Shown here piece by piece: positions 1-11,172 of a stretch of DNA of 56,401 nucleotides (its first letter is position 1; each line of letters opens with the position of its first letter). Both the position numbers and the translations under genes were made by a program. The stretch comes from Nemertoderma westbladi (Eukaryota > Xenacoelomorpha > Nemertodermatida > Nemertodermatidae): NCBI GenBank assembly GCA_032718475.1, contig JAUCBJ010004885.1, positions 1 to 56,401 on the forward strand. The letters run 5' to 3'. The notes under the pieces were generated by a model that ran no database searches, had not been told where the DNA came from, and saw only the letters and a program-made list of their open reading frames with translations.

Positions 1-264
1 CTCCTATTGGTTGATGACCTACTTCACGCCTCTCACCTATGTGGGAGTGCTTCCCCCCCCCCCCCCCCCGCTGTTGGTTTGTTGCCCTCTCGAGGTGGTT
101 TGACCTCTAACCTCCCTTTGTGTGGCTTTTGGGGTGTATGTTATCCCCGTTATTGGGTGTGATACGAGATTGGTTGTTATCAATCTCGTATCTCCAATAT
201 TGCTGAAAAAGGCGCCACTTCCCAACTTTATGGGGGTAATGAAGCGGAATTGAATCCGCTCACA
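1..264 (-). repeat. 3' LTR of copy 1, partial
   Basis: It matches 10025-10288 apart from a longer poly-C run (about 51-69) and scattered substitutions, and ends ...GCTCACA exactly where the 9674-10288 LTR ends. It contains a 10-bp perfect hairpin (163-172 with 181-190, loop of 8) that is also present in the other LTR and, with a compensating base change, in the LTRs of the 24082-30802 element. Confidence 0.9.
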
Positions 265-302
265 CTCCCCCCCATGCTATCTTCCCGGTGAGAAGATAGC
301 AT
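265..302 (-). promoter_or_regulatory. Polypurine tract and adjoining 11-bp hairpin
   Basis: On the minus strand GGGGGGGAG abuts the 3' LTR, which is the expected position of the plus-strand primer. Directly inside it, ATGCTATCTTC (274-284) pairs perfectly with GAAGATAGCAT (292-302) around a 7-nt loop. The same tract and hairpin occur at 24615-24652 in the related element, so the structure is conserved while nearby sequence is not. Confidence 0.7.
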
Positions 303-1057
303 CACCTATGAGTGAGCTTCAATATACCTGGAGCCCGATCTACTATCGGGTGTGGGGTGGAGTTCTTTTACCTGGAGTCGGCTTTCCAGGCCGCTCCCTC
401 TGGGTATGATATTACTACCCCCCCTTGGTGCAACCCCAATCTATGTTGCACCAAGACATCTGGCGTCTCGGTTCACAACAATTGTGGACTCCTCTCACAC
501 AATTTTAAATCTCCACTCCACTCTAAACTGACTCTAACTCCTCTCTACTTTCACTCTAACTCCACTCTACTTTCGGATCTCTTTGTCCCTCACTCTGCCT
601 CTTACTCCTCCCCCTCCACATTTGAATCGCACCCGTACTCTCTCCACACGCCTCAACACCACCTCTCACTATCTCCCCTGCGTTCTATACTCAACCCTTA
701 CTCACTTTACCCCATTCACTCCTGACGAGCCTCACCCTCCCCTTCCGTGCCGTCGCACTTAAGAAGTGTGAAGTGTGTAGTGCCATGTCTAGTCTCCCGT
801 CCTCCTGTTATAGTCGATTGGTCCCCAGTCCCAGTAGCTAGTTGGAAAAGGTTACATGACTATACTACTTACTTTGATTATATTGGGTATTGATTATATG
901 ATTACATTCTATTGATTACTACATACGTACATACTAATTGCACTTTTATTAAATTTGCACTTAAGAGTTCGTATTACTTCGCATGTGGTGCCTTCCAGGC
1001 ATCCCCACATCTCCCCCTCCAAGTTCTAGTTCGCTCATCCTGTCTTTGGGAACCATC

Positions 1058-1779
1058 TCAGTTCCTTCCCTGTCTCGGTCGCTTCCTGGTTGTCGCCGCT
1101 CCCTTGCTTTTTTTGTCCTCCTTAAGGTTCCTCATCCTTGCCGTTACTTCCCTACTGATTCCCGTCGTCGATTCCTTGGGCACTGGTGTTATTAGCTCCC
1201 GGTATCGCTTCGCAGGTGGCCCCTCCGAATGCCCTTGCTGCTTCCCCCTAGTGGCGTCCCATAGGATCACCTTCATGGCCCGCGGCACATGCTCCGCCAG
1301 GAAATCTCTGATCTATCCCCGGTTCTCTGGCGCCCATCTGTCTAAATACCTCTGTGTATTCATCACTCCCGCATACGATGCCGCTGTTGATACTTCTTGA
1401 TAAGTAAACGGAAGCCTCCGTTTGATGATTTCCAGGTGGGCCTCCTGGTTAATATTAAAGAAACCCCACCGGAATTCCTGGGCCTTCATCCGCTGCCGCA
1501 TCATGACGCCGACATCGGCCCACTCACCCCGGAAGTTGCACTTAGAACACTGGTTGTGCAACCGTGGACACACCCCCATCCTATCTTCTGGAATCGATAC
1601 AAGCAGCTCCTTTCCTGGTGAGTAAGCCTCCCACAGTAATCGCAGCCGAGTACCAACGCATCCCGCCCCAAGTCATCCTTTGCCCCAAGCGATCTCCTCG
1701 GTCTATGGAGTCGCTGGTAAGGAAACTTCTGGATGTTAACGTCTCTGTCCATGTCTATGTCCTCGTCTTGCCTGGGCAT
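1058..1779 (-). pseudogene. Extra ORF downstream of integrase, with CCHC zinc knuckle
   Basis: Three overlapping reading frames on the minus strand (1779-1501, 1579-1313, 1288-1058) look like one protein broken by frameshifts, one of them at a G-run near 1575. The first carries CDYCGRLTHQERSC, an exact C-x2-C-x4-H-x4-C knuckle; more Cys and His follow (CPRLHNQCSKC); the last part is basic (MPRAMKVILWDATRGKQQ onward). BEL/Pao pol normally ends soon after integrase, so this segment is unexpected. It has no signal peptide or membrane span, so it is not an obvious envelope protein. Copy 3 keeps the last part (36218-35958) with a 6-base, frame-preserving length difference, which favours a once-coding sequence. 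The function is unknown. Confidence 0.55.
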
Positions 1780-1809
1780 CGTCTCTCCGAATACTACCCG
1801 TGGTGCTGT

Positions 1810-2890
1810 TCACAGTTGCTCGCCCAACCTGATGGTGCTCCCCGCGAAATCCATCACCGGCTCCTCATGCACCCAGGCCCGCTTGCCGGGTTTATCCCAG
1901 AAGGCCCTCGCCCCGCTGGCCGTCACCACTCTCCCACCAACCCAGTCCGTGTCTGAGTGGCCGATTCTCCCGATGGGCGGAATCTCTCCGAACTCGTCGT
2001 CGTCCTCGTCCTCCGCTGGAAGTGGCTCCAAACCCAGTATCCCGGTAGACCCACTGTGTCCCTTCCCTCCTTGGCTCTCGCCCGTGACTCTCCATCCATC
2101 CATCCTTCCTTCTCTTCGCGAAATCGCGAAGTCGTCCGTGACGATCACCAAATCACCTTTCTTTAGCTCTCTAGTGGTATTTCTCCACTTGCTCCTCCTA
2201 TGCAGTGTGGGTAGGTATTCCTCGACCCACCTCCTCCAGTACTCTGCGCTTATCGCATTAGCGACTTTCCAACTCTGTCGGGATGGTATGTCATCTGGGT
2301 CTACACCCCGCATGTCAATGGTCGCCAGCCTTTCCATCAGAAAATGACTGGGTGTCAACACATCTAGTGATTCTGGGTCGTCATTTTCTGGATATAACGG
2401 TCTGCTATTGATGATGCCCTCGCACTTAGCTAGCACCGTCCTTAGTATATCTTCTGTCACCATGTGGGTGTTCATCAACTTTGTCATTAGATGCTTAGAA
2501 CTACCCATGAGTCTCTCGATGCATCCTAAAGTATGCGGAGCATACGGCGTCCTCCTTTCCCACTTCACCTGTCATCTCCTCATGGCTGCCCTGACTTCCT
2601 CTCCTTCCAGGATGTCCAAGGCCTCCGCCAGCTCGTTCTCCGCCCCCACAAAGTTGGTTCCATTATCGGAGTAGATCACTGCGATTGTCCCACCTTTGCG
2701 GTCTCTGAATCTCTCTAGGGCATTGATGAATGCCGATGCGGTTGCGTCTTGGGCGAGTTCTATTCCTACTGCCCTCGTGTTGTGCTATACGAAGATGATG
2801 CCGTAGCGTTTCTCCGTGTGTCGTATCACCTTGATCTTTATTGGCCAGAACATATCTATGCCGCAGTGCGTGAATGGCGGGTCATGCTGT
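1810..2890 (-). pseudogene. Integrase core and C-terminal domain of copy 1 pol
   Basis: Reading on the minus strand, the integrase catalytic segments are visible as THCGIDMF, then IYSDNGTNF, then the glutamate in GCIERLM, followed by INSRPLYPENDD and a DUF5641-like end (YWRRWVEEYLPTLHRR, KGDLVIVTDD) running to a stop at 1810. The long intact stretch is 2568-1810; upstream of it are stops. The HHCC zinc-binding part of integrase is missing: the sequence passes from the ...TGHYRPV region (about 2895) straight to RQHDPPF, at a local duplication of ccggtaatgg. This is a defective integrase. Confidence 0.8.
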
Positions 2891-2891
2891 C

Positions 2892-4489
2892 TCACCCTAC
2901 TGGCCGGTAATGGCCGGTAATGGGTTTCAGTGGGATGATGAGGCTGTTGCTATTCAGCACTCTGGAGTTCATTACTAGAATCCCATCATCATTGAGTTGT
3001 GGTGACAGCGTGATGAGCTCGCTGTCCCAATGAAGATGTTGTTGTTTGCTGACGCGCTCCAGTTCGTCGCCGTAGATCCTTCTCTGTTCATACCGTATCA
3101 TGGCCTTGGCCGCTCCCTCCAGATCGATGTTTGGTTTCCTCTTGGCGTCCTTGCCAACTCCCTTGAGGAAATCCCCGAAGGCCCTCCAGTATGCTACCAA
3201 CTTCTTGGTCTTGACCAGCTTGAGCTGTAGCTGAGGAGCTTATCCGTTGGGTTGTCGCACGGTTCTTCTAATTTTGGTTGCACCTCCCTGATCTCCCTCT
3301 GACTATATATCTCCTCACCTTCTGAGTCTTCTCCCTCTTCCTCTGGTGCTACTTCCTCTGAGCCCGGGTCCACCTTCTTCATCGGTGGCCATGCCGTCCT
3401 ATCGTTCAGGAACTGTGGCCCGTGCTGCCACAATACTTCCTTCTTTAAGAAAGTGTGGCGGGCCACGCCCCTCGATAATAAGTCTGCTGGGTTCTCGTTC
3501 GTTGGGCAGTAGTGCCACCTTTCTAATTCTGTCGTCGCCCTTATTTCGTCCACCCTATTTGCGACGAATATATGGTATCTCGTCTTCTCATTGTGCAGCC
3601 AACCAAGCACTACCATGGAGTCCGTCCAGTAGTGTGTTTCCACTATGTTGGGAACAGTGTCCATCAAGTAGGCTGTGGCCCTTACCCCTAATCTTGCAGC
3701 TGTCAACTCGAGTTTCGGGACAGATGCTGAATCTGGTGGCGTCGACTTTGCTTTGCTGAATGCAAGTCTGGGCTTATGAGCCACCTCTCGTTGTACTAGG
3801 TTAGGTAGTACTCGTTGTACTAGTGCCGCTCAGTATGCTTCCAATGATGCATCGGAGAACATGTATAAATCCAGATCCGTCATGTCCCCATCCGGGAAAT
3901 ACACGCGTGGCATGCTGTATGTTCCCATCCGTTCTAAACTCTCTGTCCACTTACTCCACTGCTTGCTGATTTCTTCCGGGATCTCTGTATCCCATTCGTC
4001 CTTTAGTTCATATACTTTCTTAAGTATCTGTTTACCCGTGACTAACAGTGGGGATGCTAGGCCTAGGGGATCGTATATCCTTGCTATGTACGATACATAG
4101 CCCCTCTTTGTGTGGATGTCCGCACCCTCCTGGCTCAGTTGATACTTGAACTTGTCCGTCTCCCGGTTCCACACCATCCCCAGTGCCTTTTGCTGAAACT
4201 GTACTCTCTTGTTCACCATGTCCTGTCCCTTGGCTGTTGTGGGGTTATCCATGGTCGACTCTGGCCGTCTGTCCTCTATGGCTTTCTCCTCTGAGCTGGA
4301 TTGGAACTTGGTCAGGTTAAACCCGGATCCCTTCAGGATGTCGCGAACCTCGCGCCCTGTATCCAGTAGTTCTTTAACCGTGTTTCCAGACTCCATTCCG
4401 TCGTCTACATAGAAGCCACGTCGAATCATATCGACTGCTTTGGCGCTATACTTCCTCTCTTTTTCCTCTACTGTATCTCTTACAGCCAC
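2892..4489 (-). pseudogene. RT C-terminal half and RNase H of copy 1 pol
   Basis: The 4489-3830 frame holds the RT catalytic box YVDD (in RRGFYVDDGMESG), the ARIYDPLGLASPL motif typical of Pao pol, and the start of RNase H (FSDASLEAY). RNase H continues at 3784-3194 after a frameshift (PKLELTAARLG, YWTDSMVVLGWL, NPADLLSRG). A further frame, 3200-2892, leads into the integrase region. The RT fingers and the protease-RT junction are absent because an unrelated insertion occupies 4495-5478. Gene order and motifs identify BEL/Pao pol with confidence; the protein cannot be made from this copy. Confidence 0.85.
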
Positions 4490-4494
4490 AGTCG

Positions 4495-5478
4495 TCGTTA
4501 ACTGCTCTAACTACTCCATTAATTTCTCCATAGAAAACAATGCTAAATTTCATTTGAAAACCGGCAGTGAAATTTTAACATTGGCATTCTAAAAATTATG
4601 CCATTAGAACCGCCATAAAATTCTGTATAAACTGATAAAGTAATTTGAGAATTAGAATCTCATCGTTGGGATAACTATCATTAATATTAAACGTAAAAAT
4701 TGTCACCTTATGTGCCCAGCTTCTGCTTTGAGGACTAGTGAAGTTACAGCCAAAATATGTCCGGAAATATAATCACAGCCGTGAAGGACAATTAGTGGCT
4801 GCACGGACACTTTCTGGCTGTAAATATGTGGATAATTTTTGGCTGAGCTTCAGCCAGAAAGTGACCAGTGTTCCTAACTGTAGTTAGTGTTGATATCTGA
4901 ATCAATTTTGGCTAATTTAGTTACAGTTTCAGTATTCAAGGTTTTTAAGTTACAGTTTCAGTCAGGTGATAATATATGTTGATAAATTTGCTTATTTTCA
5001 AAAATTTGGTGCTGGCACAGCAATTTTAACCCGAAAAATACAAGTTTGAAAACTCTTACGCCATAAACCTCTAAAACGCGAGAAATAAGTTGTCACAATC
5101 CATTGAACTATTGAATGGATTTTCAGAATTTTGTGCTGGCGCCAAATTTAGCACACAGCTCCGAAAAATACAAGTTTTATATGCCTGGTGCAACTGTTAT
5201 ATATTCCATTGAAACCAGAACCCCAAAAAACCCCAATTACGTAAAAAACAGGTTCAAACAACCAATTTTCAACTTTGACATAAATGAAAATTTGGTACTG
5301 GCACCAAAATTTGGCACCCGCCGAAAAAACAAGTTTGAAATTTCTACATTAATTTATATGAATTCTATCTAATTGCAAACACCAAAAAGCCGGTGTAAAT
5401 AATCATTACAAATCATATTTCATGAAATGTATTTTCAAAAAAAGTTCTCAAATAAAGTGCCAAAAGTAGGTTTAAAAC
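4495..5478 (+). mobile_element. Insertion in copy 1 pol, partly a TTAA-MITE fragment
   Basis: This AT-rich block separates gag/protease from the RT half. From about 4985 to 5478 it matches the internal repeats of the complete MITE at 38333-39889: ggtgctggcac-type cores at about 5011, 5132 and 5291, each followed by gaaaaatacaagttt. It ends at the sequence ccaaaagtagg, also found near the right end of that MITE. The terminal inverted repeats are not present, so it is a fragment. The left part (4495-4985), with repeated cagccagaaagtg-like words, is not recognised. Confidence 0.6.
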
Positions 5479-6659
5479 GACGACGACTGCTCCACTGTCG
5501 ACCAGCATCAGTGTGGTTACTGATCGACCGCCTTCTCCGATCACCCTCACCGGTACCACCCTGAGTAGTACCGTTCCTCTTTTCTTTGCCCCTACGGTGC
5601 TTGTCGCCATTGTCTGCCCTTTGCCTTGACCGAACTTAATTGGTGTTTCTTTGCATTGATCAGCTCTGTGTCCGCCCGCCACACATCGATGACAGATTCC
5701 ACTCTTCCTTGCATATTCTACCTGATCTTGTTTGGGCAACGCTTGCAATATCTGCAGTTCATGGTCTGATGAAGTGCGTTCGTATGCAATTGGCATTTGT
5801 TGTTTGGATTATAGCCGTCCCTATACAGTGCGCTGCGTATCGCACTTATGTTCGTACCTAGATCCCTACTGTTCTTATTGTTTGGGTTCGGCCTACTGGG
5901 CGTGTTGGGGTTATGTTTGTTTGTGTTACTATTTTGCCCCTGTCCGATCCATGGTGTGGCCCTACCCCCGGCTACATGTGGACTAGCAGTCCCCTGCGTC
6001 GCCGCATATGGCAGCGATTGGCTAAGCTTTGGCAATGCGTTTGCCGTGTTGTGTTCTGGTTTCGGCCTGTTATATTCGGTCTTTGGCCCCTTTCACAGAC
6101 TATCCTCGCTCTAGACTGGGTCCGTGATCAATTCGGCTTCGTAGTTGAGGAAGTTCGACATTTCCTCTAGGCCCGGTTCCACACCCTTCTTCTCCCGGGT
6201 GGAGAAGGCGATTTTCCCGGGGTTATCCTGTAGGCCACCCGATGTTATACCCCTCAGGGTCTGCCGGATCATCTTGACCGGGTGCCTGTATTCCCTGTCT
6301 AGGGCCCGCCATGCAGTCGTGAAGCCACCCTCGATGCCCTGATACTGCCTCACGATGTCGTACGCTGGGCCTCCTGTATATACCTGTAGATATTTTAGGC
6401 ACTCCGCCTGCGTCAGGTTCTTGGTTAATATCTCGTTGCTGTACATGCGCCGAAATTGCAGGTATTCTTCCGGCCTACTTCCGTCGAATTTAAATGGCTC
6501 TACGGGTGGTAGCTTGATTCTGGTCTTGAGTGCATCGATTAGTGTAGCCATTCCCATCGCATGTGCTTCCAATGGGTTCGAAGGATGCTGTACAGATTCT
6601 CCCGTTGGGTGCGGTCCGCCCGTCCGGCCTGTTGCCTTCTGTTGCGTCGCATATACCAT
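5413..6659 (-). pseudogene. Gag core, CCHC knuckle and protease remnant of copy 1
   Basis: The 6659-6111 frame holds a DUF1759-like gag core (PPVEPFKFDGSRPEEYLQF, ending near FLNYEAELITDPV). After frameshifts come a Cys/His stretch (CQLHTNALHQTMNC), then a canonical knuckle CHRCVAGGHRADQC in the 5796-5413 frame, then TTLMLVDSGAVVVVL, which fits the active-site strand of the Pao aspartic protease (DSG). The protease is cut off where the insertion begins. The related element at 24082-30802 lacks the gag core but keeps the knuckle. Confidence 0.75.
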
Positions 6660-6771
6660 TGGGGGTAACGGCCCCCTCCATATTTCCGTGTCGCAAGATC
6701 TGTTCTCGTCCAGGGGGTTTGATGTTCTTATTTCTGTTTGAGTATATTGTTGATATTGTAATGGGGGAATG

Positions 6772-8125
6772 TCACCCTGCCCCCCCCCCCCCCCACACCG
6801 GTGCTATGTTTGGTACTGGGGTTGATGTTAATATATTGGGGCCCATACACCTATCCGCAATAACTCTCCCCTCCCCTGGATATATGTTATGTCCCTGCAT
6901 GTTATAGTCATACTGCTGTGCTGGTACCGGTATAGGCCTATCCACTTCTGGCCTACGTACTGGTATATACTCCGCGACTTCCGGGTCCAATCCCGTCGTC
7001 CGCGCTACCCTATCGCCTACACTATCTCTCCCAGCATGGCCTATAGTATGTGCAGTAAGGCCTACAGTATGTCCTGCAGTCTGTATGTGTCCCTCCGGAC
7101 CGAAGTTTAACCTTCTCGAATAATCCAAGAAGTCTTGACTCTCCAACTCCATCTCTACTACCGACGGCTCGCTATCAGTCCTAGCTCTCCGGTTGCTTGT
7201 AACGACACTTCTTCTACTCTCTTCTCTTCTTCTCTCCTCAGTGTAGCATCCCCGCTCGTGAGATCTCTCGTTGACCTCCCGGTTAAACTCCACTGTTCTT
7301 CTTCCCTCTTCTGACTGGGCTCGACGTATCGTCGCTCGCCCACTCGCGACGCCAACCTCCCTCTCTCTACCCGGTCGCACACCGCTGGGGATATTCGTAA
7401 TCCCCTACTATTCTCCGCCGCCGGGTGCTCGCCCCGCGCATTGTCCGCCGACGCCTGTGGGAAACTCTCTGCCCCCCCCCCCCTCTCGCCGCTAATCTCT
7501 CATTGTTGGGCGCCTGTAGCCCCCCCTTCCCCCCCCCCCTTCCCTCCCCCCCCCCCCGCCCCACTCGCCACCTATAACTTTACTATCTCTCGCTTCGCCT
7601 CTACTTCCCTCTCTAGTCGACGCACTATCTCTACTGCGGCTGGGTCTATTCACCCCCACCTCTCCCTCTACCACTGCGTGGCCTGGCAGGCTCCCGTCGG
7701 GTTGACTCACCCCCGCTACTCCCTGCGTATTAACTACGTGGCCTTGCAGGCTCTCGCTGGCCGGACCACCTACGTCTGCTGCGTTTATATTAATAGCACC
7801 ATTATCAACATTATTATTCAAATTATTTAAATTATTGGAGTTATTCTGTACTGAATTTGGATTATTATTTAAATTATTTTGTATATTTGGATTAGAATCG
7901 GGATTATTTTGTTCGTTTGAATTAAAATTATTATTTAGATTATTTTGCGTATTTAAATTTAAATTATTAGAATTACTTTGTATATTTGAATTATTTCCTA
8001 TACTCGGATTTAAATTATTATTATCGGGAAAAATATTATTTCCTGGAATAAAGGTTTGATTAGGGTTGTCTACTACGGTACTATTAATATTAATGCCTTC
8101 CAACGTATTATTATTACCCCCCCCC
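6772..8125 (-). pseudogene. Low-complexity gag middle region of copy 1 (Asn-rich, then Arg/Glu-rich)
   Basis: The 8103-7492 frame encodes an Asn-rich stretch (runs such as NNLNLNTQNNLNNN), followed by Arg/Gly/Ser-rich sequence; the 7380-6772 frame continues with Arg/Glu-rich and Gly/Pro-containing sequence. Poly-C runs on the plus strand (6780-6794, 7473-7483, 7524-7557, 8119-8129) sit at or near the frame changes. The matching part of the 24082-30802 element is one open frame, so this region was coding. No catalytic domain is visible; it looks like disordered gag linker. Confidence 0.6.
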
Positions 8126-8149
8126 CCCTCCCGCCCGTACGATTATACC

Positions 8150-9647
8150 AGTCTTGGGTCTATCGTCCGGTCCCTGTAAGTGGGGTATTAACAAACGTTT
8201 CCATAACCTCTGGCTCCTCGTAAATACTACCCGAGCCAGCCTCACTCTCTGATAGTCCCAACTGCGCCAGTTCTACTCGGCGCTTCTGTTTGGCCTGATA
8301 TTGCATAAGCCCCCTCAACCGGGCATTCATATCATCCCGCATGCGCTTTCCCGCTCTCTCTCTCTCTCTATCCTCTCGCAAACTCTGGTTCGCTAGCTCT
8401 GTTTCTCTCGCCACCCGCTCTCTACGTTCGCTCTCTACTCTCGCCTCCCGCTCTCTATATTCATTTGTTTCTCTCTCCAGCCTTGCTGTCTCTCTCACTT
8501 CTCGTTCTATGCGCTCGTTCTCCACTCTCGTTTCTCACTCTTTACGTTCCCCCTCTATTCTCATTTCTCGCTCTTTACGTTCCTCCTCTATCCTCGTTTC
8601 CCGCTCCTTACGTTCCCCCTCTATTCTCGTTTCTCGCTCCTTACGTTCCTCTGCCTCTCTCTCTTCTTGCTCTCTGCAATTTCTCGCTACCCTGTCGGCC
8701 CTCTCTCTACACTCCCTCGCTAACTCTCTCTCTTTCTCTAGCAACGCAGTTCCCTCATCCAACTGCCTCTCTAATTCTTTCTGTTCTAGTGCCACCATAT
8801 CTAATTGACACGCCAGATCTATCTCCAACACCCTTCTTGCTTTCGCGGAGGATGTAGCGGACTTATCGGTCGCGATGGACTCCCGTCGCCTCTCTGTCCT
8901 ACTAATTTTCCCCGCTTTCTGGGTTTCTCGCTAACCGACGAGACCGAATCCTCGGGGTTAACCTCGGGTTTGCCCTCGTGCGAATTTGCCCAACCCACTA
9001 ACTTAATTCCCCTAGCATCCACTAAAGTGGCCCTATGTACGCTACTTGGGGCTCCATAATCCCGGATCGCCACAGTTCGAATAGTTTGGTGGCGACCCCC
9101 CTCGCTCTCTCACTCGCCAGTTCTCCCTGCCCGAAACGAACTAGGTATCTGAAATGTTTATTTGACTCACCTAGTCGCTGGCTCAACTTCCCCTGGTTTA
9201 CCTTTGCTCCCTCTCTGGCCTCCTTGAGCTGTTTCTTTGTGGCATTGTAGGCCCGTCGAAGCCGATTGCTGATCCAGACGTTCTCTTTCGCCGACATATC
9301 CTCCTCCTTTTCTGGTTCGGCATCGTACCGGCGGCCCCACCGTCGCTGTTCCGGTGGGCCGTCCGTCGCCCTCGGCCTGTGGCTGGCCGGCGACTTCGGT
9401 ACTTCGACCACCGTCGTGCGTCGACTCGTCCCTTTCTCATGGTAGACGGCCGCCCTCCGCTTGGACTGCCGGATCGTCTCTCGTCGGCGAATCCAGCGTC
9501 GCAGGTCGGTACCGTCGCGTCGCGGCCTCGCAGATCGTTTGGTTGGTATCGTCCGGGGTCCGCGGCGGTGTCCTCTCTCCTTCCAATAGTTGGGGTCCTG
9601 TGCTCATCTTTACCTTTATCTCCGGTAGTTTGGTGTCTGGCAGTCAC
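8150..9647 (-). pseudogene. Gag N-terminal part with hendecad Glu/Arg coiled coil, copy 1
   Basis: Frames 9647-9198, 9411-9022, 8831-8535 and 8525-8160 together match the 370-residue N-terminal gag of the element at 24082-30802. The 8831-8535 part carries an 11-residue repeat (RIEGERKERET, RIEEERKEREM, ...), the spacing of a hendecad coiled coil, so self-association is likely. The segment near 9300-9022 contains RLRRAYNATKKQLKEAREG and YLVRFGQGELASERARG, shared by all copies. Frames are broken at several places. Confidence 0.6.
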
Positions 9648-9673
9648 AGCTAGTTGCGTTGGTAGTTTTTCAC

Positions 9674-10288
9674 TGTGACGGGATCAGTGGGATCCCGACC
9701 GGGTAAGTAGACTACGCGTCACCGTTTGGTTGTGGATTGTTTTGCTAGTTAGGCCGAGGCCGTTGTAGTGAAAACAATAAGAGTTTGTTGTTATCTCTTG
9801 AGGTTCTGTTAATGAAGATAGTGATAGCACAATAAAGGTTCAGTTAAATGATAAGTATTGATGGATACCGGTAATAGGATAATATACTGATGATGTTGGT
9901 GACGGTGACAGTGAAAAACATCACCGGTCTGCACTGAACTGAATGACTGAGTAAACTGATTAACTGACCGGTAATAGGATAATATATGTATTCATTCCTG
10001 CATTACTGTGGCCGTTGTCCAGTGGATACTTTTCCCCGCTCCTATTGGTTGATGACCTACTTTACGCCTCTCACCTCTGTGGGAGTGCTTCCCCCCCGCT
10101 GTTGGTTATTTGCCCTCTCGAGGTGGTTTGACCTCTAACCTCCCTTTGTGTGGCTTTCCGTATGTTATCCCCGTTATTGGGTGTGATACGAGATTGGTTG
10201 TTATCAATCTCGTATCTCCAATATTGCTGAAAAAGGTGCCACTTCCCAACTTTATGGGGGTAATGAAGCGGAATTGAATCCGCTCACA
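9674..10288 (-). repeat. 5' LTR of copy 1
   Basis: A 615-bp LTR that starts TGTGACGGGATC and ends GAATCCGCTCACA on the plus strand. Its right part matches 1-264 and its left part matches 46543-47043. The hairpin stem is 10187-10196 with 10205-10214. I found no convincing tRNA primer site next to it. Confidence 0.9.
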
Positions 10289-11172
10289 ATTTCTAAACTT
10301 TTCACAGACTACATGTGTACCAAGTTTGGTTATAATTCATCAATGATTGGCGGACTTATTTCGGTTTTTATCAAAATTTTGAAACTATCGGTACCAACAG
10401 AGAGACTGTCTGATATGTGACCTTTGATTCCTTAAACCTCAGATTATTTCCAAACTTATGACAGACATCATACGTACCAGGTTTGGTTTAATTTCATCTA
10501 TAAATGACCCAGTTATACAGCATTAGCGATCAAAAATTAGACAGATGACAGACAACTCCTAAATGGCACCCATATGCTAAGACTTCGGGTCAATTTGTGG
10601 GTCGCCCCACATTTTGCATCCATATCTTGGTTGGAAATACTTAGTTGCACTTTATTATCACTAATTATCCAGAAATTACTGTTCGGTTAAGTGTAAGAGA
10701 CCATTTTCACCATAAAATTCGAACAGGTCCCGTACTTTACCTAGCAATGTCCCATACTTTACTACACAAAACACATTGTAAAAAATTAGCAATGTAGCAA
10801 TTCGTCTGATATTTATACTTTTTATTTAAGCTTAATAATACAGCTTTATCCTAAACATCAACTCAACACCACCGTACCAGCGCACAATTCGCTAAATTTT
10901 AGAATTGAAATCATAAAATCTTTTAATTTAAAAAACCAGTCGGAAAAAAACATTTCGTACGAATCCGTCCGTACTTTACCTTAATTGGACAAGCTAGTGT
11001 TTTCTCAAAAGTGACTAAGTCCCGCCATAAGCTTCGCGAAATCAAAGCTGCTATTCGAAAGTTCAATCCAAGCACAATTTTGTGCACATATGTGCTGTGG
11101 ATAACATTGTACAGGCAATCAAAGTTCAAAATTGTGTACGAATGTCCCGTACTTTACTTTGGAATGAGCCTA
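10289..11172. repeat. Dispersed repeat flanking copy 1, duplicated at 47044-47772
   Basis: No gene seen. From 10440 on it matches 47044-47772 closely, including the word GTCCC(G/A)TACTTTAC, which recurs at about 10726, 10748, 10969 and 11146. The same word is at 35307 and 35488. Relative to this copy, the 47-kb copy lacks about 243 bp (10199-10440), including the end of the LTR. Short minus-strand reading frames here lack recognisable domains. Confidence 0.6.

Larger units (their letters stand above)
1..10288 (-). mobile_element. BEL/Pao-type LTR retrotransposon, copy 1 (degenerate)
   Basis: The element reads on the minus strand. Its 5' LTR is at 9674-10288 and the inner end of its 3' LTR is at 1-264; the window starts inside that LTR, so no target duplication can be checked. 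Order along the element: gag with a CCHC knuckle, remains of an aspartic protease, RT, RNase H, integrase, a DUF5641-like C-terminus, then an extra ORF. Many frameshifts, an insertion at about 4495-5478 and loss of the integrase zinc-binding segment make it non-functional. It is far more GC-rich than the surrounding DNA. LTR ends are TG...CA. Copy 3 (35571-47043) and the 24082-30802 element are relatives. Confidence 0.88.

Noticed and set aside
312-725. Plus-strand frame of 137 residues
   Set aside because: Ser/Pro/His-rich low-complexity translation of the non-coding trailer of BEL copy 1, between its polypurine tract and the extra ORF.
1058-1779. Envelope gene for the BEL element
   Set aside because: No signal peptide, membrane span or glycosylation pattern; instead a CCHC knuckle and basic tail.
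8341-8857. Leu/Ser-rich plus-strand frames
   Set aside because: They are the complement of the Glu/Arg coiled-coil coding sequence of BEL gag on the minus strand; the same shadow appears at 36780-37338.
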